DNA of 64,000 nt from NCBI GenBank assembly GCA_017449675.1, contig JAFTFG010000027.1:57949-121948 (forward strand). Direction: 5' to 3'. Every line of letters starts with the position of its first letter. Position 1 is the stretch's first letter. Below the pieces are notes generated by a model. It did no database searches, was not told where the DNA came from, and saw only the letters and a program-made list of their open reading frames with translations. Position numbers and translations under genes: made by a program. The stretch comes from Prevotella sp. GTDB lineage: Bacteria; Bacteroidota; Bacteroidia; Bacteroidales; Bacteroidaceae. Below, one piece after another: positions 15,892 through 23,305 of the stretch.

Positions 15892-16809
15892 ATGACATAT
15901 TTCGGAGAACTGATATCCATTGGCGTGGCCTTTTCATGGACGGCCACAGCACTGCTCAGCGAATTTGGCAGTAAAAGATTAGGCAACCTAACGCTGAATG
16001 TGCTTCGCATGGCGTTGGCACTACTGTTTTCTGTGGTACTGTTTTGGGTCGTGGCCGGCTCACCTTTTCCTTCTGTCGGGTCTTTGGAAGCATGTGGATG
16101 GATGCTGCTTTCCGGCTTGGTCGGTTATGTCATTGGCGACTTCTGTCTCTTCCAGTGCTATATCATCATCGGCTCACATTATGGACAGTTGTTTATGACA
16201 CTGGCACCATTGGCAGCGGCATTGATGGCATGGATCACCTTGGGACAGCAGATGGCACCCATGAGTATTGTTGCTATGCTCATTACCCTTATCGGCATCA
16301 GCATCTCCGTGTTAGGTCGTGGTGAGCATCACAGAGTTTCATTGAAGTTACCGCTTAACGGTGTGCTCTTTGCTATTGGTGCCGCTCTCTGCCAGGGAAT
16401 CGGCTTGGTACTAAGCAAGATTGGTATGGATCATTACGAAAGCGATGCAATGCCAGATTGGCTTATTCCGTTCAGTGCCAATTTCCTGCGCTGCATTGCC
16501 GGCATCATCGGTTTCAGTTTCCTGCTATATGTCCGCGAAGGATTCAAGCCCTTGCGTAATACCCTGCACGACCGTAAAGGTCTGACCGCTGCTACTGCCA
16601 CCACTATCTTCGGACCATTTATGGGAGTGGGGTTCTCGCTGATGGCGGTACAATACACGAGTGCCGGCATTGCCTCAACATTGATGGCACTGACGCCCAT
16701 TATTATCATCCTGCCCTCATACTGGCTATTCCATCAGAAGATTACATGGCGTTCCGTCCTCGGTTCCGTTATATCCGTCCTTGGTGTCAGCCTGTTCTTT
16801 CTAGGATAA
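15892..16809 (+). CDS. DMT-superfamily (EamA) transporter
   Basis: The 305-residue protein has ten hydrophobic helices in two EamA repeats (about 1-140 and 155-305). The first contains TATALLSEFGSKR and GYVIGDFCLFQCY; the second ends ITWRSVLGSVISVLGVSLFF. DMT carriers move small metabolites such as amino acids or amines across the inner membrane. The ATG follows the TAA of the amidase gene with no gap, so translation is coupled. That context makes a polyamine-related or nitrogen-containing substrate possible but unproven. Confidence 0.85.
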   Translation: MTYFGELISIGVAFSWTATALLSEFGSKRLGNLTLNVLRMALALLFSVVLFWVVAGSPFPSVGSLEACGWMLLSGLVGYVIGDFCLFQCYIIIGSHYGQLFMTLAPLAAALMAWITLGQQMAPMSIVAMLITLIGISISVLGRGEHHRVSLKLPLNGVLFAIGAALCQGIGLVLSKIGMDHYESDAMPDWLIPFSANFLRCIAGIIGFSFLLYVREGFKPLRNTLHDRKGLTAATATTIFGPFMGVGFSLMAVQYTSAGIASTLMALTPIIIILPSYWLFHQKITWRSVLGSVISVLGVSLFFLG

Positions 16810-16875
16810 TCTATGGGAGATTGGAGGAGTCTAAAGAATTCATGAGATTTTCTTTGAGTAACGGAAAAAAAAATG

Positions 16876-16883
16876 TAATTTTG
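16876..16883 (+). promoter_or_regulatory. Promoter -7 box of glutamine synthetase
   Basis: TAATTTTG 20 nt before ATG 16903, preceded by a run of A residues. Confidence 0.5.
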
Positions 16884-16902
16884 CGGCCAAAATCGTAAAC
16901 TT

Positions 16903-19095
16903 ATGGCAAACAACTTAAGATTTCAAGTCGTAGAAGAGGCTTTCAAGAAAAGAGCCCTTGATGTCAAGGTGCCTGAGGAAAGACCCTCCGAATACTTTGG
17001 CAAGTATGTCTTTAACAAACAGAAGATGTATAAATACCTGCCCAGTAGTGTCTATGCCAAAATGATCGACGTGATGGACAACGGTGCCAGTCTCGACCGC
17101 TCTATTGCTGATGCCGTAGCCGACGGTATGAAGAAATGGGCGATGGAGATGGGTGTAACTCACTATACCCACTGGTTTCAGCCCCTGACAGAGGGTACGG
17201 CTGAGAAGCATGACGCTTTCGTGGAGCACGACGGCAAAGGAGGAATGATAGAGAACTTCTCCGGCAAACTGCTCGTACAACAAGAACCGGATGCCTCCAG
17301 TTTCCCCAACGGCGGTATCAGAAACACGTTCGAGGCACGCGGCTATTCTGCGTGGGATCCTACCAGTCCTGTCTTCATTATCGACGACACCTTGTGTATC
17401 CCCACCATATTTATCGCATATACGGGTGAAGCCCTCGACTATAAGGCTCCCCTACTCCGTGCGCTCCATGCCGTAGGAAAGGCTGCCACTAATGTTTGCC
17501 GTTTCTTCTATGATGATGTCCATAAGGTACAGGTGAACCTTGGTTGGGAACAAGAATATTTCCTCGTTGACGAAGGCCTCTATTCCGCCCGTCCCGATCT
17601 GTTGATGACAGGACGTACACTGATGGGACATGAGAGTGCCAAGAACCAACAGATGGACGACCACTATTTTGGAACAATCCCCGACCGTGTGCAGGCCTTC
17701 ATGAAAGACCTGGAGATACAAGCCCTGGAACTGGCTATTCCAGTAAAGACCCGCCATAACGAGGTGGCTCCCAACCAGTTTGAACTGGCGCCCATCTTCG
17801 AGGAGTGCAACTTGGCCGTCGACCATAACATGCTTCTCATGTCACTGATGAAGAAGGTGGCTCGCAACCATGGCTTCCGCGTACTGCTGCACGAAAAACC
17901 CTTCGATGGCATCAATGGAAGCGGAAAGCATAATAACTGGAGCCTGTCGGCAGACAACGGTGTATTGTTACATGCACCTGGCAAGACCCCGGAGGAGAAC
18001 CTGCGCTTCGTGACATTCATCGTAGAGACACTGATGGCCGTACATCGTCATAACGGACTGCTCAAAGCCTCTATCATGTCAGCCACCAATGCCCATCGTC
18101 TCGGTGGTAACGAGGCTCCCCCTGCTATCATCAGTTCGTTTCTGGGTACCCAACTCACAGAACTCCTTGACCATATCGAACAGTCGGATAAGAACGAACT
18201 CTTCAACCTGAAGGGCAAACAGGGTATGGAGATTGACATTCCCCAGATTCCCGACCTTATCGTTGACAATACCGACCGTAACCGTACGTCACCTTTCGCC
18301 TTCACAGGTAACCGTTTTGAGTTCCGTGCACCAGGTTCCAGTGTCAACTGTGCCTCAGCCATGATCGCCCTGAATGCCGCTATGGCAGAAGCCCTCAACT
18401 CATTCCAGGAGCGTGTTGATGCCAAGATGACCGCCGGTGAGAACAAGGTCAGTGCTATCTTGGAAGTGCTGAAAGACGATATCAAGACCTGCAAACCCAT
18501 CCGTTTCGACGGCAACGGCTATTCTGAGGAATGGGTAGAGGAAGCCGCTCGTCGCGGGCTGGATGTTGAGAAGTCATGCCCCGTTATCTTCGAGCACTAC
18601 CTCGACGAGTCGAGCGTACAGATGTTCGAATCGACCAAGGTCATGAACAAGAAAGAGTTGGAAGCACGTAATGAGGTGAAATGGGAGACCTATGTCAAAA
18701 CAGTACAGATAGAGGCCCGTGTGTTAGGTGATCTGGCCATGAACCATATCATCCCTGTGTCGACGCACTACCAGTCACAACTCATCAAGAATGTACAGGG
18801 CATGAAGGATGTCTTCGCCTATGATAAAGCCGAACGGCTCTCTGCCCGTAATGTGAAACTCATCGAAGAGATTGCAGGTCGCACAGAACAGATTGAACAA
18901 CTGGTAGAGGAACTGACAGATGCCCGTCGCGTGGCTAACCGCATTGAGAATATCCATGAGCGAGCCATCCAATATCACGACACGGTATGTCCCAAGATGG
19001 AAGCCATCCGCTATGAGATCGACAAGTTGGAACTGATCGTAGAGGATGGTCTCTGGACCCTTCCCAAATACCGCGAACTGTTATTCATCAGATAA
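16903..19095 (+). CDS. glnN: Type III glutamine synthetase
   Basis: The 730-residue length is characteristic of GSIII, the glutamine synthetase of Bacteroidota, which is much longer than GSI (about 470). Blocks visible are WFQPLTEGTAEKHDAF, the metal-ligand region NLGWEQEYFLVD, KTRHNEVAPNQFELAPI, the ATP-binding stretch NGSGKHNNWS and TGNRFEFRAPGSS. The enzyme makes glutamine from glutamate, ammonia and ATP in the cytoplasm and is the main ammonium-assimilation route here. It is a single-gene unit with its own promoter and a very strong terminator at 19102. No uridylylation or adenylylation partners are next to it. Confidence 0.95.
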   Translation: MANNLRFQVVEEAFKKRALDVKVPEERPSEYFGKYVFNKQKMYKYLPSSVYAKMIDVMDNGASLDRSIADAVADGMKKWAMEMGVTHYTHWFQPLTEGTAEKHDAFVEHDGKGGMIENFSGKLLVQQEPDASSFPNGGIRNTFEARGYSAWDPTSPVFIIDDTLCIPTIFIAYTGEALDYKAPLLRALHAVGKAATNVCRFFYDDVHKVQVNLGWEQEYFLVDEGLYSARPDLLMTGRTLMGHESAKNQQMDDHYFGTIPDRVQAFMKDLEIQALELAIPVKTRHNEVAPNQFELAPIFEECNLAVDHNMLLMSLMKKVARNHGFRVLLHEKPFDGINGSGKHNNWSLSADNGVLLHAPGKTPEENLRFVTFIVETLMAVHRHNGLLKASIMSATNAHRLGGNEAPPAIISSFLGTQLTELLDHIEQSDKNELFNLKGKQGMEIDIPQIPDLIVDNTDRNRTSPFAFTGNRFEFRAPGSSVNCASAMIALNAAMAEALNSFQERVDAKMTAGENKVSAILEVLKDDIKTCKPIRFDGNGYSEEWVEEAARRGLDVEKSCPVIFEHYLDESSVQMFESTKVMNKKELEARNEVKWETYVKTVQIEARVLGDLAMNHIIPVSTHYQSQLIKNVQGMKDVFAYDKAERLSARNVKLIEEIAGRTEQIEQLVEELTDARRVANRIENIHERAIQYHDTVCPKMEAIRYEIDKLELIVEDGLWTLPKYRELLFIR

Positions 19096-19101
19096 ATGAT
19101 T

Positions 19102-19131
19102 AAGAAGCCCCGCTGATTGGCGGGGCTTCTT
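19102..19131. terminator. Strong bidirectional terminator
   Basis: AAGAAGCCCCGC (19102-19113) and GCGGGGCTTCTT (19120-19131) form a 12-bp stem with a 6-nt loop. It serves glnN and the convergent peptidase gene, whose stop is directly adjacent. Confidence 0.88.
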
Positions 19132-19713
19132 TTATGCGTCAGGTTTCTCGAAATGCTGGTAGTCCTTGACAGTACGCCAGTCACCTCCCCACTTAAAACC
19201 GTGTCGGATAAACAGGCGGTAACAGAGGTCGTCCTTCGTGATTTTATAGGCGAACTTCTTGTTACGATTCACATAAGGCTTTCCCGTTGAAGGCTGAATG
19301 AGTATCGTACCGTCTTTCTTTCTCCGCACACAGGGATTATACAGCGGATTGATGTCGATAGCCAGTCCCCGGGCATGGTTCGACAGTTTCTTACTACCCT
19401 CCACTACCCTGTAGCAGTAACAGGAAGTATTGTTGGCACGCATCGACTGCTCATCGTCATCGCCATACTCAGAGATAGGACGGATGCGCTCGATAGGATA
19501 TCGTGCCTCATAGAGAGCAGAGAAAATCTCTTGCAGGTCCTTGGAGATCCGTTTATTACAGATGAGAAGCCCCACCTGTGTCTGTCCCTGCCCGTCAATA
19601 TGCTTCACTCGCAGGGTATCGAGGGTAATCCCTGCAGGTTGGGACCATGCTGCCAAAGCCACCATCAGCATCACCCATGAGATAGAAAGTCGTATACTCG
19701 TCATTGTCACCAT
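19132..19713 (-). CDS. M15-family (VanY-like) D-alanyl-D-alanine carboxypeptidase, exported
   Basis: The 193-residue precursor has an N-terminal signal (ISWVMLMVALAAWSQ). The zinc site of M15 peptidases is present: SNHARGLAIDINPLYNP (His and Asp ligands) and GGDWRTVKDYQHFEKP (catalytic Asp and third ligand His). Such enzymes trim peptidoglycan stem peptides in the periplasm. Start codons at 19713 and 19704 are both possible after the promoter box TATCTTTG (19729-19736, minus strand); the second gives a more usual leader length. The gene lies downstream of an orphan cobalamin riboswitch but is separated from it by a terminator and has its own promoter. Confidence 0.85.
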   Translation of the reverse strand: MVTMTSIRLSISWVMLMVALAAWSQPAGITLDTLRVKHIDGQGQTQVGLLICNKRISKDLQEIFSALYEARYPIERIRPISEYGDDDEQSMRANNTSCYCYRVVEGSKKLSNHARGLAIDINPLYNPCVRRKKDGTILIQPSTGKPYVNRNKKFAYKITKDDLCYRLFIRHGFKWGGDWRTVKDYQHFEKPDA

Positions 19714-19728
19714 CTATAAAAATCTTTG

Positions 19729-19736
19729 CAAAGATA
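19729..19736 (-). promoter_or_regulatory. Promoter -7 box of the M15 peptidase gene
   Basis: Minus strand TATCTTTG, 16 nt before the upstream ATG. It lies beyond the riboswitch-associated terminator, so the gene can be expressed on its own. Confidence 0.55.
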
Positions 19737-19777
19737 CCATTTTTATCGCAATCAACCACCAAAACCCACATAAATTT

Positions 19778-19812
19778 AAAAAGGGGAGTTGTTGTCTCAC
19801 GACAAGCCCCCC
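19778..19812 (-). terminator. Terminator downstream of the cobalamin riboswitch
   Basis: On the minus strand a hairpin with stem GGGG..TTGTC / GACAA..CCCC and a GTGA loop is followed by TTTTT (rc of 19778-19782). It would end the riboswitch transcript about 340 nt from its start. Confidence 0.6.
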
Positions 19813-19951
19813 TGTAAACTTATATAATAATACACGTATACACCACACGGAAGAGCCGTAGATGACATTGCTCATCTGCCCTATCCCATCACCACAAAAA
19901 TTCTCGTGCGCCCAATACCCTTTCATCGAGAGCATTTGACTTTTCATCAAA

Positions 19952-20118
19952 AAGGCTGGTCTTCAGACTTTCCTCCACTCCCAGACACCTTCTCACCCAA
20001 GTGGGCAATGGCTTGACAGAATCACTCTCTTGTCTAGGAGCCATAATGGAGTTCACTGCTGCGGGACAGTCGGAGATTCTCACTCCAGTTCCCAATTAAT
20101 CGCGGCTAAGCGAACCTT
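19952..20118 (-). promoter_or_regulatory. Cobalamin riboswitch
   Basis: Read on the minus strand, the segment has the class I cobalamin aptamer landmarks in order: GGGAACTGGAGTGAGAATCT, then CTGTCCCGCAGCAGTGAACT (B12 box region), AAGCCATTGCCCAC, and GGAAAGTCTGAAGACCAGCC closing the aptamer. A promoter box TAACTTTG lies just upstream (20127-20134, minus strand). These RNAs bind adenosyl- or methylcobalamin and usually switch off btuB or corrinoid-uptake and synthesis genes. No such gene follows: the next 170 nt end in a terminator and then comes a peptidase gene with its own promoter. The aptamer call is firm; the target is unknown. Confidence 0.9.
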
Positions 20119-20126
20119 TTCGTCGG

Positions 20127-20134
20127 CAAAGTTA
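20127..20134 (-). promoter_or_regulatory. Promoter -7 box of the riboswitch transcript
   Basis: Minus strand TAACTTTG directly before the aptamer, preceded by a T-rich stretch. Confidence 0.55.
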
Positions 20135-20209
20135 CAAAAAAATTCGAATCAAAAGGCATAAAAGGCAAATTAATTTATAATCTTTTCGTTTAATCGAAAT
20201 TTTCCATTA

Positions 20210-20217
20210 TCTTTGCA
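20210..20217 (+). promoter_or_regulatory. Promoter -7 box of serine acetyltransferase
   Basis: TATCTTTG 22 nt before ATG 20240. It is divergent from the riboswitch promoter. Confidence 0.6.
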
Positions 20218-20239
20218 AGCACTAAACTAGCAAAAGACA

Positions 20240-21157
20240 ATGGAAAAGAGTACAAATGAGATACTACTGAAGAATGTAGCCCTTCTGTCGAAGCAGACCC
20301 GGCAGGAGATTGACATGATGCCTGCCGTAGAAGCCCCCTTGCCTTCGGTGTTACAGGTAAAACAGATTGTGGCCTTGGTAAAGAGCATCATCTTCCCGGA
20401 TTATTTCAACAAACGACAGTCTGATGAGACCATCCGTTCGTATAACATCGGAGTACACATGGAAGAACTGTTTGGCCTGCTCGTCAAGCAAATAGCCCAT
20501 GGTCTGCAGTTCTGCGAAGACTGCGAAGCCATCCAGACCAAGCAGAAGGTATACGAGGAAGCCGAGAAACTCGCCTTGGAGTTTATCAATGAACTGCCGG
20601 AGATCAAACGACTCTTATACACTGACGTACAGGCTATGTTTGAAAACGACCCTGCCGCCCCCAACTATGGTGAGGTCATCTTCTGCTACCCTGTGATGAA
20701 TGCGATGACACATTATCGCATCGCCCATAAGTTGCATGAACTACAGGTACCCGTCATCCCCCGTATCATTACGGAGCAGGCTCATTCCAAGACCGGTATA
20801 GACATCCATCCGGGAGCCACCATCGGTGAGTATTTCGCCATTGATCACGGTACGGGTGTGGTGATTGGTGAGACATGTATCATCGGTAACCATGTGACCC
20901 TCTATCAGGGTGTGACTCTGGGAGCGAAGAGTTTCAAATATGATGAGAACGGCAATATGCTGAATGTACCACGCCATCCTATTATAGAGGATTACGTCAC
21001 GGTATACTCCAATGCCTCTATCCTTGGGCGCATCACCATCGGCCACAATAGTGTGATTGGCGGTAACATCTGGGTCACCCACGACGTACCACCCTACTCT
21101 CGCATCCAGCAGTCGAAGGCTGTGGATGCCTCATTCAGCGGAGGATTAGGAATATAA
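20240..21157 (+). CDS. Serine O-acetyltransferase
   Basis: The 305-residue protein has an alpha-helical N-terminal half (1-170) and a left-handed beta-helix built from hexapeptide repeats: GIDIHPGATIGEYFAIDHGT, GVVIGETCIIGNHVTLYQGV, then SILGRITIGHNSVIGGNIWV. DHGT with the catalytic Asp-His is typical of CysE/EpsC. It transfers acetyl from acetyl-CoA to serine, the first step of cysteine synthesis. It is the long form common in Bacteroidota. Monocistronic, closed by the terminator at 21159. It is divergent from a cobalamin riboswitch, but a regulatory link is not evident. Confidence 0.92.
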   Translation: MEKSTNEILLKNVALLSKQTRQEIDMMPAVEAPLPSVLQVKQIVALVKSIIFPDYFNKRQSDETIRSYNIGVHMEELFGLLVKQIAHGLQFCEDCEAIQTKQKVYEEAEKLALEFINELPEIKRLLYTDVQAMFENDPAAPNYGEVIFCYPVMNAMTHYRIAHKLHELQVPVIPRIITEQAHSKTGIDIHPGATIGEYFAIDHGTGVVIGETCIIGNHVTLYQGVTLGAKSFKYDENGNMLNVPRHPIIEDYVTVYSNASILGRITIGHNSVIGGNIWVTHDVPPYSRIQQSKAVDASFSGGLGI

Positions 21158-21158
21158 T

Positions 21159-21189
21159 AAAAAAGAGAGGACCGGAGTCCTCTCTTTTT
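21159..21189. terminator. Bidirectional terminator
   Basis: AAAAAGAGAGGAC and GTCCTCTCTTTTT form a perfect long stem around CGGA. It serves the serine acetyltransferase gene and the convergent lipoprotein gene. Confidence 0.85.
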
Positions 21190-21703
21190 ATTTAAACTCT
21201 TCCTTGGAGACTTCTTTCGCACCTCCATCATCAGCGACAGAACGCATATAGGAAATCTTCACCAGATCGAAGGTGGCAATCGGAGTACCGTCATAGGCAT
21301 CATCGAAGTAGCCACGGAAGCGTGTGGTCCTGCCTACATCATAAATCTCATAATCTCGGATAACGATCTCATAACCATCATCATAATAGATGTGTATTCT
21401 TCCGTTCCGCACCACCCAGTCGAAATAATAACGTGTATAATACCTCGTCTCACGGTTGCGGTCTATCTGGTAGCCCGTACCACCTCGGGAGAAATCACCC
21501 TCCTGATAGAAACATATCTCTGTATCATAGATATCCCCAACCAGTCCATAACGGTCGTAGTAGTAGTCACCGATGACAGTACCCGACCATATGCCGTCAA
21601 GATCCCATGCCAACTGCTCATCTTCAGTCATACAACTCGTCACCGTTGTCATTGTCAGCACTGCCGTGAGTGCCATCATCGTGTAGGTAAAAAATTTCTT
21701 CAT
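21188..21703 (-). CDS. Lipoprotein of unknown function
   Basis: The 171-residue protein has a lipoprotein signal ending TTVTSC (Cys24). The mature part is rich in Tyr, Asp and Arg with alternating beta-type segments (WSGTVIGDYYYDRYG, TRYYFDWVVRNGRIHIYYDD, TTRFRGYFDDAYDGT), reminiscent of small lipocalin-like or beta-barrel domains. I do not recognise a specific family. The promoter box TACCTTTG at 21731-21738 (minus strand) precedes the ATG by about 28 nt. Monocistronic. Confidence 0.75.
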   Translation of the reverse strand: MKKFFTYTMMALTAVLTMTTVTSCMTEDEQLAWDLDGIWSGTVIGDYYYDRYGLVGDIYDTEICFYQEGDFSRGGTGYQIDRNRETRYYTRYYFDWVVRNGRIHIYYDDGYEIVIRDYEIYDVGRTTRFRGYFDDAYDGTPIATFDLVKISYMRSVADDGGAKEVSKEEFK

Positions 21704-22016
21704 GATCGTCGTATTTTAAGTTCTTGTTGCAAAGGTAAGGAAAATATCCCGCCCATGCAAGTGGAATTTCCTATAATTAGATAGGGATTTGCCTATTCTA
21801 CATGAGAAAAAAGATGTTTAACAACATAATTTGAGAAATTTGTCAAGAAAACGCATGGCTGTTTCAAGAATATGGCGTATCTTTACATCACCAAAGAAAA
21901 CAACTACTGACAACATATATACTAATAGGTAAATTACATAAATTTCTTTTCCATTATTAATACTATCATTAGGATAATAAAAAAGCGGCACGGTTGTGAA
22001 ACCCTGCCGCTTCTGT
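21704..22016. other. AT-rich intergenic stretch
   Basis: It contains the lipoprotein promoter (21731-21738) at the left and the MFS terminator (21983-22012) at the right. Between them I see no gene and no clear structure; a minus-strand reading frame at 21818-22051 only shadows the end of the MFS gene. Confidence 0.5.
21983..22012 (-). terminator. Terminator of the AmpG-like permease gene
   Basis: AAGCGGCA (21983-21990) pairs with TGCCGCTT (22005-22012), with an inner GGTT/AACC pairing. On the minus strand it is followed by TTTTTT. Confidence 0.78.
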
Positions 22017-23300
22017 TTATTCCTGCTGCTCTTCCGCATGTTTCTTACCAAAACCAGGATCTATCTCCAGGAATGCCGTCACCAGATAGGTCAGTGTACA
22101 GGCAGCAATCACTATCAGGAAGAATACTTGATACCCCACTGCCTCCTGTAAGGCTCCTGCACACAAACCCGGCAGCATCATCGACAGAGCCATGAAGGCT
22201 GTACACAAAGCATAGTGGGATGTCTTATGCGCTCCCTGACTATAATATATAAGGTAAAGCATATAGGCAGAGAAACCGAAACCATAACCAAACTGTTCAA
22301 TAAAGACACAGACATTAATCACCAACAGATTGGAGGGTAACACATAAGACAGATAGACATAGACCAAATCTGGCAGTGTGATAGCCATCACCATCGGCCA
22401 TAGCCAGCGTTTCAGTCCGTCTCGTGCAGCGGCCATCCCACCCAGGATACCTCCTAAGGTCAGACCAATGACCCCTACCGTTCCCTGGACGAGACCATAC
22501 TCGCCATCGGACAATCCCAATCCACCATTATGGGGAGCATCCACCAGGAACAATGCCGACACTTTGGCCAACAGACCTTCCGGCATCCGGTAGAATAGCA
22601 TGAAACAGATACCTATCACTACCTGCGGTTTCTCAAAGAAGGTCTCCACTGTCTGCTTGAATTCCCCTGCGATCTCCCCTACCGACTTTTTCGTTTTCTC
22701 ACCGTCCTCCCGGGGTTTGGGTAATGCCCAGTTATGGTAGAGGAACAAGGCTATAAACAGACCCGCCATCAGATAGAACACCAGACTCCAGGAGTAACGG
22801 ATGCTACGTGTCAACACCTGCAAGGCTCCCGCCAGTCCCACCAACAGTCCTGAAGAGAAGATGGTGGCAATACGATAGAAGGTGGAACGGATACCCACAA
22901 AATATGCTTGGTCATGCTGGTCGAGTCCCAACATATAGAAACCATCAGCGGCAATGTCATGGGTAGCGCTACTAAATGCCATGAGCCAGAAGAAAGCCAG
23001 TGATCCCTGCAGCCACCAAGGCCCCGGAATCGTGAAGGCCACACCCGCCAATGCAGCACCAATCAACAACTGCATAGTGATGATCCACCAACGCTTGGAC
23101 TTCAACATATCCACAAACGGACTCCAGAGGGGTTTGATAACCCAAGGCAGATAAAGCCAGGATGTATACAGCGTGATATCGGTATTCGACAATCCCAGAC
23201 GTTTATACATGATCAGCGAGATGGTCATGACAGCCACATAAGGAACACCTTCAGCAAAATATAGAGTGGGAACCCAGGCCCACGGAGTTCTTTTTTTCAT
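22017..23300 (-). CDS. AmpG-like MFS transporter
   Basis: The 427-residue protein has 12 predicted helices and begins TPWAWVPTLYFAEGVPYVAV, matching the AmpG (muropeptide permease) branch of the MFS, with SNTDITLYTSWLYLPWVIKP and DIAADGFYM further on. AmpG imports GlcNAc-anhydroMurNAc peptides for cell-wall recycling. It lies 5 nt after the stop of a large gene whose C-terminus is a SpoIID domain, a peptidoglycan-associated domain, which supports a wall-recycling role. Inner membrane. Exact substrate inferred from family. Confidence 0.82.
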   Translation of the reverse strand: MKKRTPWAWVPTLYFAEGVPYVAVMTISLIMYKRLGLSNTDITLYTSWLYLPWVIKPLWSPFVDMLKSKRWWIITMQLLIGAALAGVAFTIPGPWWLQGSLAFFWLMAFSSATHDIAADGFYMLGLDQHDQAYFVGIRSTFYRIATIFSSGLLVGLAGALQVLTRSIRYSWSLVFYLMAGLFIALFLYHNWALPKPREDGEKTKKSVGEIAGEFKQTVETFFEKPQVVIGICFMLFYRMPEGLLAKVSALFLVDAPHNGGLGLSDGEYGLVQGTVGVIGLTLGGILGGMAAARDGLKRWLWPMVMAITLPDLVYVYLSYVLPSNLLVINVCVFIEQFGYGFGFSAYMLYLIYYSQGAHKTSHYALCTAFMALSMMLPGLCAGALQEAVGYQVFFLIVIAACTLTYLVTAFLEIDPGFGKKHAEEQQE

Positions 23301-23305
23301 GATGC

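Noticed and set aside
19714-19950. 78-codon ORF after the cobalamin riboswitch
   Set aside because: It runs through the terminator hairpin and the promoter of the next gene and resembles no known corrinoid protein. Kept only as part of the orphan-riboswitch finding.
21818-22051. Minus-strand ORF in an intergenic region
   Set aside because: It shadows the end of the MFS gene and crosses that gene's terminator.
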